64,000 bases of DNA. Origin: Armigeres subalbatus (lineage: Eukaryota; Arthropoda; Insecta; Diptera; Culicidae). The notes beneath the pieces are model-generated. The model ran no database searches and was not told the origin of the DNA. It was given only the letters and a program-made list of their open reading frames with translations. This document shows, piece by piece, positions 24,601 through 32,914 of this stretch (position 1 is the first letter of the stretch; every line of letters begins with the position of its first letter). The stretch spans positions 160,544,452 to 160,608,451 of the forward strand of contig NC_085140.1 in assembly GCF_024139115.2 (NCBI RefSeq), read 5' to 3'. The position numbers and the translations under genes were made by a program.

Positions 24601-25567
24601 ACTGCACCAAGCGGTTTTTTGACTGACTTGAGATATTTTGTTCGTGCAAGGAAAACACAAAAAATACAAATTTACATACATTTGTTGTGGGGTTGAATGA
24701 AATTCGATTCGATCAATTAAATCTCGTACCACTGCCCAGTAATAAAACCACCCACCGAGGAGAAAAAGCAGTCTCCAGCTGGATGGGGGAAGTATTTTTG
24801 TTTCAAAACTACATCATCCAATAGCGAAGACATAACTATATCCGGTGGATGCTTCATTTGGTTGTCTTTCGCTTTAGTTTTCAAAAAACTGCCTTTTGCA
24901 ACATTTTTTCCCAAGAGGGGAAATCGACGATTTACTCTCACGCTTTCTTCTATTTAAAAAATATGAGCTGTGGTAGACAATAACTGAACATGGTTTTCTG
25001 GCGAAGGCTTCTATGGGCAACGTTGGATCAGACAGGCAGACTGAAATCAAGAATGCGATTTGTAGACGAAGTGTCAACCTCGTTTTTGACTTTAGATGCA
25101 TTGAAGTACATCACCCTACTAAATTTACGGTCCAAGATTGCACTCGTAGATACGATTAGTTTACTATGCGTTTACGGATTGGTGCTATGCTAACGCTTAA
25201 TGTAATGTCATTAGCCACTTAACCACTTGCAAGCCCACCCCTAGATTAAAATATTCTTGACACCAGCTCTTTTTAATGATCTTTGGATTGTGAAGTTTTG
25301 TCGAAGATGTGGCTCCAAACAGTAGGAGTGAAACGGTTTACAGAAAAATAAAATTTTTGTTTTCAAATAAACAATTTCTGACCCTTCGCAAAAAAAATCC
25401 GTAATTTTCGACGATAAAATATGCACTCTAACGTTTAAATCTGGGAATTTTATAACCTGACTCTTTCACTCCGTTTCGTTCTTTGGAAGAGTCGAGAGCG
25501 GAACATCGCGACCAGGTTACAACAGAATCCAGAACAAGTCCGTTCGTTAGAACGACGCAGTATGTGC
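21669..25567. other. Low-repeat stretch without recognisable genes
   Basis: This is the longest stretch without mobile elements in the left half. Blocks at 22140-22900 and 23040-24150 are of higher complexity, and a 155-codon open frame at 23074-23541 overlaps a 121-codon frame on the other strand. Neither has a recognisable domain, and the ATG contexts are unremarkable. It may contain regulatory or untranslated sequence. Confidence 0.45.
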
Positions 25568-25656
25568 AAAAATCGAATATTATTATTAGTATATCTTTAT
25601 GGTCTATATTCGAGAGACTTATAGCCCTTGGCTGGCTCGTCTCTAAAAATCGAATA
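25568..25656 (-). mobile_element. Ultra-short retroposed insert (65 bp) with 12-bp TSD
   Basis: AAAAATCGAATA occurs at 25568-25579 and 25645-25656. The insert, on the minus strand, has a 6-bp outer stem (AGAGAC/GTCTCT), an inner stem AGCC-AAG-GGCT, and a tail ending ATAAAGATATACTAATAATAA. It is the longest and best-preserved of the four mini-inserts. Confidence 0.85.
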
Positions 25657-25867
25657 GTATGTTGCCCAGTCGAATGGAATCTGTAATCCCATTTTACGAA
25701 ACCATGAAAACAGCTCCTCACTCCACGAGTACAAAAATCACACTCTTGGGCATACCGAAAATGCTGCGTAACTTGCGATGCTACTGCTTTCGTTTTTCTG
25801 ACATGCTTTAATAAAAAGGCATGGGAGATTATTTTTAGAACCAAAAGGATCAGTTTTTATTCCAAAC

Positions 25868-26235
25868 GGGGAAGGGTCGTTTGGTCGAAAACCATCTGGC
25901 CGAAAGTCATTTGGCTGAACGGGTCATCCGACCGAATAGGTCATTTGACCGAAAAGGTCATTTGGCCGAATAGGATATTTGGCCGAATAGGACATTTGGT
26001 CGAATACGACATTTGGCCGAACGAATCATCCGGCCGAATAGGTCATTTGGCCGAATATGTCATTTGGCCAAAAGGGTCATCCGACCGAAAAGGACATTTT
26101 GCCGAATTGAACATTTGGCCGGATAGAACATTTGGCAGAATAGGACATTTGGCCAATAATGACATTTGGCTGAATATGACATTTGGCCGAATATGACATT
26201 TGGCCGAATAGGATATTTGGCCGAATAGGATTGTA
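25868..26235 (+). repeat. Left arm: 17-bp TTTGGCCGAAT tandem array
   Basis: About 21 units, most 16-17 bp (core ACATTTGGCCGAATAGG), all in forward orientation. The matching reversed units lie at 28370-28556. Confidence 0.85.
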
Positions 26236-26447
26236 TAACATTTCACTGAAAACTATTTCGCGGAATTCAGTCTCGCGGTTGAACATTTCGCGGAATAACA
26301 TTTGGCGGTTTGTAACTTTTCGCGGTACGACATTTGGCGGTTTGTACCTTTTCGCCGAATGACTTTTGGCGGAATGTACCATTTCGCGGAATGCACCATT
26401 TCGCGGAATATTAATAATAATAGCCTTTGTTCATTCAGCATTCCTAG

Positions 26448-26660
26448 AATTATTACTTGCGAGGTTTCTAAGCCAGGTTACCATTTTTTTTTAATTCGTT
26501 GAACACGAGATTAACACGTTAAATCTTTTCTACCTAAAAAGCCGAAACAAATTTTTCGATAAATTTCCTAGACCGGGCCAGATATTGAACCAAGCCTCCT
26601 TCAGCATAGTCTTGCTTGGCAGCCACGCATCTTCCCGCACGGCTAAGGAAGGCCTCCCAG
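26448..26660 (-). mobile_element. Feilai-like SINE fragment
   Basis: ACTTGCGAGGTTTCTAAGCC and the tRNA-like end (CAGCATAGTCTTGCTTGGCA, CCGCACGGCTAAGGAAGGCC) match the SINE at 5969-6272. The body is diverged and the B box has decayed (CAGATATTGAACC). Confidence 0.8.
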
Positions 26661-26689
26661 AATACTTAGAAGCAGTTTTCAAAATTTCA

Positions 26690-27424
26690 ATTGTACCTTA
26701 TACCGGGCAGATACATCCATTTAAAGAAGACGTTACCCCTCCTTTCGCCTTATACCGGGCACACGCGTTCATTTAAAGAAGGCATTATCAACTCATTTCG
26801 CCTTATACCGGGCAGATGCATCCATTTAAAGAAGGCGTTACCTCTACCTTCCCTCTATACCGGGCAGATGCATCCATTTATAGAAGGCGTGACCTCTGCC
26901 TTTGCCTTATACCGGGCAGACGCGTTCTTTCAAAGAAGGCATTATCAACTCATTTCGCCTTAAGCCGGGCAGATGCATCCATTTAAAAAAGGCGTTACCT
27001 CTGCCTTTGCCTTATACCGGGCAGACACATTCTTTTAAAGAAGGCATTATCAGCTCCTATCGCCTTATACCATTTAAAGAAGGCGTTACCTATGCCTTCG
27101 CCTTAAACCGGGCAGACGCATTCTTTTAAAGAAGGCATTATCAACTCCTTTCCTATTATACCGGGCAGATGCTTCAATTTGAAGAAGGCGTTACACCGCA
27201 CTTCGCCTTATACCGGGCAGACGCGTTCTTTTGAAGAAGGCATTATCAACTCCTTTCGCTTTATACTATGCAGATGCATCCATTTAAAGAAGGCATTGCC
27301 CCTCCCTTCGCCTTATACCAGGCAGATGCATCCATTTAAAGAAGGCGTTACTTCTCCCTTCGCCTTATACCGGGAAGACGTGTTCTTTGAAAGAAGACAT
27401 TAGCAACTCGCCTTATACCGGGCA
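26690..27424. repeat. 52/53-bp minisatellite with two alternating unit types
   Basis: The anchor CCGGGCAG recurs at 26703, 26755, 26808, 26860, 26912, 26965, 27017, 27108, 27161, 27213, then in mutated form at 27266, 27318 and 27370, and again at 27418. Type A carries ATGCATCCATTTAAAGAAGG with GCGTTACC (52 bp). Type B carries GACGCGTTCTTT with GGCATTATCAACTC (53 bp). They mostly alternate, giving a 105-bp higher-order unit, a multiple of three, so open frames of 74-90 codons run through it. I treat these frames as a by-product of the repeat. Confidence 0.9.
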
Positions 27425-27435
27425 GTAGATATGGT

Positions 27436-27780
27436 GGGGTTTCAGGTTTTGAAACTCGCAACCCGAGTCGAATTCGAACCCGATTTGTTTGGGTCGGATT
27501 CAGGTTTGAAAAATTAGTACAATATCGGGTTCGGGTCCGGTACGGGTTTAAAAAATAAAATACTGAAAATTATTTTATTCAGTTTTGTTAATTGTGAGGT
27601 TAGTTCTTTGTTTGGGCTGACATTTTTTTTTCAATTTAAAGACAACCAGAAAATATCTAGTTTGAATTTTCCGGGGAAAACTTTTGTGCGGGCTTGAATA
27701 ATTAAATTATGTTGGGTTCGGGTCGAGTACGGGTTTACGAATGCAAAAATTCTCGGGTACGGGTCGGGTTCGGGTTTGTA
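27436..27780. repeat. Small inverted-repeat unit with CGGGTTCGGG arms
   Basis: CAACCCGAG and TTCGAACCCG at 27461-27484 are the inverse of CGGGTTCGGGTC, TCGGGTACGGGTCGGG and TCGGGTTTG at 27515-27555 and 27715-27777. The centre is AT-rich. It resembles a short nonautonomous element whose ends are amplified copies of one motif. No TSD is clear. Confidence 0.5.
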
Positions 27781-28150
27781 TAAGATCAAAAAAATGGCCT
27801 GCATTTCATGTAATTAAGCAGAAATCGTTAAATATTTGAATGATAATTATTCTAACTGAATTCCGCCAAATGGCATTCCGCGGAATGATTTTCGGTGAAA
27901 AGGTACATTCCGCGAAATGTCTTTCGGAAAAAAGGTTCATTCCGCGAAATGTGTTTCGGAGAGTTGATACATTCCGCGAAATGTCGTACCGCGAAAAAAA
28001 TTCCGCGAAATGTTTTTCGGTGAAATAGTATACAACCGCCGAATAGGATATTTGGCCGAATAGGACATTTGGCCGAATATGATATATGACCGAATAGGAC
28101 ATTTGGTCAAAAAGATAATTTGGCCAAGCAGGACATTTGGTCGAATAGGT

Positions 28151-28370
28151 CATTTGAAAAGTGAGAAATGAGGTATGAGAAGTGAGACGTCTCACTTCTC
28201 ACTACTTATTTCTAACTTCTCGCTGTGAAAAGTGAGTAGTGCGAAGTGAGAAGTAAGACGTCTCATTACTCACTTCTCATTTTTACAGTGAGCAGTGAGA
28301 AATGAGAAGTGAGTAGTGAAACGTCTACATCTTCAATAAAAAGTGAGAAGTGAGTAGTGAGACGTCCTAT
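28151..28370. repeat. GAGACGTCTC palindrome array 1
   Basis: Overlapping imperfect palindromes made of GTGAGAAGTGAGTAGTGA, GAGACGTCTC and TCACTTCTCACT. Three centres are visible. The array lies between forward and reversed TTTGGCCGAA arms. The same array type is found at 41070 and 55680. Confidence 0.85.
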
Positions 28371-28568
28371 TCGGCTAAATCTCCTATTCGAACAAATGTC
28401 CTATTCGGCCAAATGACCTATTCGGCTACATGTCCTATTCGACAAAATGACTTATTCAGCCAAATGCCCTATTCGGTCAAATGTTCATTCGGCCAAATGA
28501 TCTATTCGGAATATTTTGGCCAAATGGTCTGTTTGGCCAAATAACTTTCGGCCAAACAGCTCTTCCCC
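28370..28568 (-). repeat. Right arm: reversed TTCGGCCAAAT array
   Basis: Units of CCTATTCGGCCAAATG, the reverse complement of the left arm, end in CTTCCCC at the TSD. Confidence 0.85.
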
Positions 28569-28577
28569 ATTCCAAAC

Positions 28578-29599
28578 ATAGACACAGTAATCTTCTTCTT
28601 CTATATACATAAAAATAAATCAATTAATCAAGCAAATGGAACCAAATCTGGCATATGTAGTTTTTGGAAAAGAAGATATGTTTATGTGGTGGTTTGAAAC
28701 CCCTTCTAGAAAGGGAGGCTCCTATACAAATGAAACGAAAACTTCTGCATAACTCGATTATAGGCGAAACGAAGTTCGTCGGGCCTGCTAATACTAAATA
28801 AATTAATTCTTTCTCGAAAATTTGTTGCTAAATGTCATTGTACAAAGCTTCGCGAGCATTTTTTGGAAATTTGTTTTGCCATCTCCATCTCAGGACCGAT
28901 TTCATCACTTCCTTCTAATGCTTTAACCCCACAGATAGAGAAAGTTGGTGTAATTTGTGCAAAAACAATGGGGAAGGGTCAATTGACCTACAATATTTGC
29001 CCGATAGTTGTTAGGGCGAATATGCCAGTTGTTACAACAAACCATTAGAACGTAAACCCATCATTTGACGATCGACATTAGCGATGTTATGACCCGTTCA
29101 GCAAGTGCCATTTCTGGCCAAATGGCCTTTTCTGCTGAACGACTATTTCGGCCAAACGGCATTTTCGGTCAAATAACCTGGTCAAATAAGGTTAGATAAT
29201 TTACTGATCTGTTGAACTGGAACTTTTAAAAAGTGAGCTTCGAATCATTCACTCGCTTCAAAGACCTGGATCATTTTAACGGTTCCGGATCTGAACGCCC
29301 ATCTCTACAAATAAAGAATCAAAAAGAGGTAAAATGCATGCTTTAAAAAAATCATAGGTATCCTCTTTTGCAGTATGCTGAGCAAATGCAGCTTTCCTTG
29401 TGTTACCCAACAAAAAATTCCAGCTGGATAGGCCAGTTCATCGGATCTGGTAGTAATAATAAATGACGTAAAAAATTACCAGAACAAAAGTCTAGTCTTT
29501 TTGTCCTAATCACAAATTGAGGAGTTGTCAATTCAAAATCAAACACTGATTAAATTGATTTAAAAACTCTAATCGTTGCCCAAATGGGCTGGTTATATT
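28578..29599. other. Mostly low-repeat, with degenerate foldback remnants
   Basis: AATGGGGAAGGGTCAATTGACC near 28969 and CTGGCCAAATGGCC, TTTCGGCCAAACGGC near 29114-29165 are decayed termini or arm units of the TTTGGCCGAA family. The rest shows no gene. Confidence 0.5.
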
Positions 29600-30145
29600 C
29601 ATAATAATTTCAGCGAAATCCATGTTGCCATAAACATCCTTTCAGATTTGGGAAAATTCATCAACAATAATATGTAAGGGCAGTCGACATCTCCGTTAAG
29701 TAATTCAACGATGACCATTGGTTGCTGAATGTTGCGTCGCCGATCAAGAGTCTCGAGAGTTCGAGACCAAGTAGTTGGCATCTATCGGAATGGGCTGATA
29801 GGTTTAATATATCACAACATGGTAGACTCCTTAAAGCAAGCCGCACGAACTGTGTTTGAACTCGCTCAACTTGCAAACTCCATGTCCTTTGGTGCCCAAA
29901 CAATCGAAGCATTTGTCAGGATGAGCCATACAAGTGAGCAATAAAGCGTTTTGAGACAGTGCGGGTCTATACATTCTTTGAATATTATTACAATGATGTG
30001 TTAAAGCTTTGTGTCCAATGTGAGCGGCAAGATCTGTAAAATATGCACAACTCCAGTCCATACCGATCATGTAGTATATTAGTATACTAAGCCAATTGTT
30101 CATTAAGACCACCAAAGTGTCAGATGAATGTATACAAATAAACAA
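29600..30145 (-). pseudogene. LINE (Jockey-like) reverse transcriptase C-terminal remnant
   Basis: Minus-strand frames read like the end of a LINE reverse transcriptase: SLVWLILTNASIVWAP (near 30090-29900, one frame), then LERVQTQFVRLALRSLP, SAHSDRCQLLGLE (another frame), and then RRRNIQQPMVIVELLNGDVD and CPYILL. This corresponds to the thumb and C-terminal region where the family has LVRSxLEYAxxVWxP, RIExVQxxFxRxALRxLPW and YxxRCxLLGLExLxxRR. At least two frameshifts and no catalytic core; inactive. Confidence 0.8.
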
Positions 30146-30210
30146 AGAATAAACAAAGAATGATAGCTGTCCAATATCAATTTTGCGAAAATTTTAATTC
30201 GTTTGTGGCC

Positions 30211-30630
30211 GATAGTTGACCGATGGCAAAAATGCCCCCGTAACGCTGGGTAGACACCTTTGCGTGGTGTGTCACGGTGTAAGATCTACCACGGTCACAT
30301 TGTCAGCTACAGTCAAATCCTGACCCAACGAATACCTTCCCCAATATTCAACTCCGTGGTACTTATGAGGGTGTCTCTGAGTCGGAGGCCTCTCGTTAAG
30401 TAAGTATTACATCAACACTTCCTTCCCCTCCCAAGTTACGGTGAAGATGGGCGTGGCCAGGAGTAGTAATCCTCATGCTTTTGTGATTTTTATCCTAGAT
30501 TGAAATCAAGGATTTCTGATAGCAATTTGAATAAGGATTTCAAAAGAAAAACATGAGTATCACTAGTGTCCAATCTACGAAGTACACCGTAACTATGCTA
30601 TGCTATGATAGTTGACCGATGGCAAAAATG
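30211..30630 (+). mobile_element. Retroposon with perfect 24-bp TSD and (CTATG)n tail
   Basis: A 24-bp sequence beginning GATAGTTGACCGATGG is repeated exactly at 30211-30234 and 30607-30630. The 372-bp insert between has no terminal inverted repeats, contains GGTGTCTCTGAGTCGGAGG and AGGAGTAGTAATCCTCATGC, and ends CCGTAACTATGCTATGCTATG, a short tandem tail. A long TSD and a tandem tail identify target-primed reverse transcription. It is either a SINE or a 5'-truncated LINE 3' end; no ORF discriminates. Confidence 0.85.
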
Positions 30631-30827
30631 GTACTTCGATGCGAATGCCAAGTGGAGGTTGGTGACGACCAACTGTCCGCAGAGTTTCTTTTGCAATATG
30701 TTCAACACTGTTGTCATCCTCAAATACGAACACTAAGTCTAAAGTACGGCTCAAACTTATGTTGTTGTACGTTAGCCTGCAGGCAGACCATGATTCATAC
30801 ATTTTTGAATTCATATCTATTATGCCA

Positions 30828-30960
30828 AATGACCATTAACGTCTAACGACCATTTTGACTAACGGCATTTTGCCAAACAATGTTATGCCAAATGGCCTAC
30901 CAACGTCCCTTTCGACTCTAAAGGACAGTATTTGACCTTAGTCAAACATTCAATTAGGTC
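30828..30960 (-). repeat. Degenerate TGCCAAATG array
   Basis: Units ATGCCAAATGACCATTAACG, TTTTGCCAAACAATG and ATGCCAAATGGCC resemble a strongly decayed TTCGGCCAAATG arm. The assignment is tentative. Confidence 0.4.
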
Positions 30961-31234
30961 AAATGGAATTCTACACAACTATCCTTCACCAAAAAAGGAA
31001 ATGAATGCAGTACCCGACTTTTTAACCCCCGGTGAATTTTGGGGCGAAAAATAGGGCATGTGACAGTTTTTGTAATTTTTCAAATCATTTCGCAAATATA
31101 AACCAATTTATGAATTGGAAATGCAAAATGCGTACTCAAAAGTCATTCATAACAAACCACAGGTAGTGAAAATCATTATTGTTTGCGTTATTATTTATGA
31201 AAACAAAAAGACCGACTAAAATATTCATTTTTTT

Positions 31235-31300
31235 TTTGGGTGGCAAAATCGGGTTGAAAACGTGATAAAATCGGGGAGTGACAAAATCGGATGTACCAAA
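31235..31300. repeat. Short GTGACAAAATCGGGG tandem repeat
   Basis: GGCAAAATCGGG, GTGATAAAATCGGGG and AGTGACAAAATCGG occur in tandem with about 20-23-bp spacing. ACCCCCGGTGAATTTTGGGG near 31025 may be a related opposite end. No element can be delimited. Confidence 0.4.
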
Positions 31301-31335
31301 AAAATTAATTAGAATTTGGTTGGAAATCATCTCGA

Positions 31336-31450
31336 CTTTCCTGGGCCATAAAAATATCATCGTGTTAGCCTCATTTTATACAAAAATTGTAGCTTAGCAC
31401 TAAGCTGCGAGGCGACAATGTCAATGCCAATAAGAAAAAGAAGAAGAACG
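31336..31450 (+). mobile_element. Feilai-like SINE 3' fragment
   Basis: CCTGGGCCATAAAAATATCA, GTGTTAGCCTCAT and AGCTGCGAGGCGACAATGTC, ending with AAGAAAAAGAAGAAG, correspond to the tRNA-unrelated half of the SINE at 5969, here in plus orientation. There is an internal deletion and the tRNA head is absent. Confidence 0.8.
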
Positions 31451-31705
31451 ATTTGTAATCTACGCATTTTGACATTAAATCGTTCAAGCACATGCAATCT
31501 GACATAACACAAGCGATCAAATTTATCGTCATGAACACTAACAACTTCTGTCGTTTACTCTGTCTTGGGTAAATCACGATCCAGGTATCATCGCTCGTGA
31601 TATACGCGCGACACAAGTGGTTGACTGGCCAACTTATCTAGTTGTCTGTCCCTTGGTGATATTTTCTGTGCAGTGGAACTTGAATATAATTTGAGGTAAT
31701 TTCCA

Positions 31706-32914
31706 TAAATATTAGACCTCTTCATGTTTTCAAAAAGTATCAAAAATTCAACCGGTCAGCCCAGAATCACAATTCTTATGCTAAAATAAGTCTCCTGTCA
31801 AATTTTCAGCTAATTCGGATAAAATTTCGAGGTGGCTCAAGTCGATTTAGTGTTTTTGTGCTATTTTTAATTTTGGAAAAAATCTAACAAGAGATATAAA
31901 CGTCGAAAACTATCGCAACAACCTCTATACGGAAGCTTTGGGTGTGTTCTACAAGTCTTGTGAACATTGCGATTCGTTCCGTTCACGTTTTGTCCATGTT
32001 AAAGTGATTTTCAAGCTTTCAAGTGCATAAAAATACTGTTTCCCCCAAAAGTCGTTGTTCTACAAAATTCTTGAGTTTATGACAAATGATTGCTAATTTA
32101 ATTTATTATTATTCCTCTTTTTTCCCTGGAAATTTGAGTAATATAATTGTCAATGTGCAATTTATCGTTAAATTCTTAAAAATCAGAAGCTAAACATTTG
32201 TAATAAATTTGCACGCTGAGATTTCTTTAAACAAGTTATTCAAACAAAGAAGCTTCGATTTTACTTGTTGCTACGATGCACTTAATGTTAAAAGCATGCA
32301 GACATATGGTGAAATTAACAAAATTTGGAAATTGTTTGTTGTAAGCATCAAGTATCATATGATTTGATTTATGTTTTGCTCGAACAACTTGTTTGAAGAA
32401 ATCCTAACGTGCAAATTTATGACAAATGTTCAGCTTCTGATTTTTAAGAGTTTAACGATAAATCGCACAGTGACAATTATATTACTCAAATTTTCAGGGA
32501 AAAAAGAGGAATAATAATATAATAAAGCAATCATTTGTCATAAACTCAAGAATTTTGTAGAACAACGACTTTTGGAGGAAACAGTATTTTTATGCACTTA
32601 AAAGCTTGAAAATCTTTTTAACATGTTCAAAACGTGAACGAAACGAATCGCAATGTTCACAAGACTTGTAGAGCACACCAAAAGCTTCCGTATATAGGTT
32701 GTTGCGATAGTTTTCGACGTTCATATCTCTTGTAAGATTTTCTATAAAATTGAAAATAGCCCAAAAACACTAAATCGACTTGAGCCACCTCGAAATTTTA
32801 TCCGAAATAGCTGAAATATTGACAGGAGACTTATTTTAGCATGTGAATTGTGATTCTGGGCTGACCGGTTGAATTTTTGATACTTTTTAAAAACATGGAG
32901 AGGTCTAATAAATA
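31706..32914. mobile_element. Near-palindromic element, ~545-bp arms, 6-bp TSD
   Basis: TAAATA is duplicated at 31706-31711 and 32909-32914. Between them, left and right arms starting TTAGACCTC are inverted copies for about 545 bp each (31712-32255 and about 32360-32908) with a loop of about 100 bp. Pairs include AACCGGTCAGCCCAGAATCA with TGATTCTGGGCTGACCGGTT and CTCGAAATTTTATCCGAA with TTCGGATAAAATTTCGAG. Mismatches and small indels are scattered. There is no coding sequence. A transcript would fold into a hairpin over 500 bp long. Confidence 0.85.

Larger units (their letters stand above)
26230..28045. mobile_element. Nested inverted-repeat element with CGCGGAATG arms
   Basis: The left arm starts TTGTATAACATTTCACTGAA and continues with TTTCGCGGAAT/TTTGGCGG units to about 26410. 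The reversed right arm starts TTGTATACTATTTCACCGAA and continues with CATTTCGCGGAAT units (27850-28035). It sits inside the TTTGGCCGAA array, and the same CCGAATAGGA units continue on both sides, which indicates insertion into that array. No unambiguous TSD can be read in a tandem target. Confidence 0.65.
25859..28577. mobile_element. 2.7-kb foldback-like composite with perfect 9-bp TSD
   Basis: ATTCCAAAC is duplicated exactly at 25859-25867 and 28569-28577. Inside it lie inverted termini GGGGAAGGGTCGTTTGG (left) and GGGGAAGAGCTGTTTGG (reversed right), then arms of the 17-bp TTTGGCCGAATAGGACA unit, forward on the left and reversed on the right. Next to the right arm is a GAGACGTCTC palindrome array. 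The left half is interrupted by a second inverted-repeat element (26230-28045) that contains a SINE, a minisatellite and a third inverted-repeat unit. A 9-bp TSD is typical of Mutator-like and Drosophila FB foldback elements; assignment to that group is inference. No transposase is present. Confidence 0.7.

Noticed and set aside
26691..27403. Open frames of 74-90 codons through the 52/53-bp minisatellite
   Set aside because: The frames exist because the dimer is 105 bp, a multiple of three. All three frames are partly open and the peptide is only the repeat translated.
25868..28568. CRISPR-like regular array
   Set aside because: The units are directly adjacent and diverged without unique spacers, they occur in inverted arms, and the sequence is clearly eukaryotic.
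29729..29944. Plus-strand open frame of 71 codons
   Set aside because: It is the antisense of the Jockey-like LINE remnant on the minus strand.
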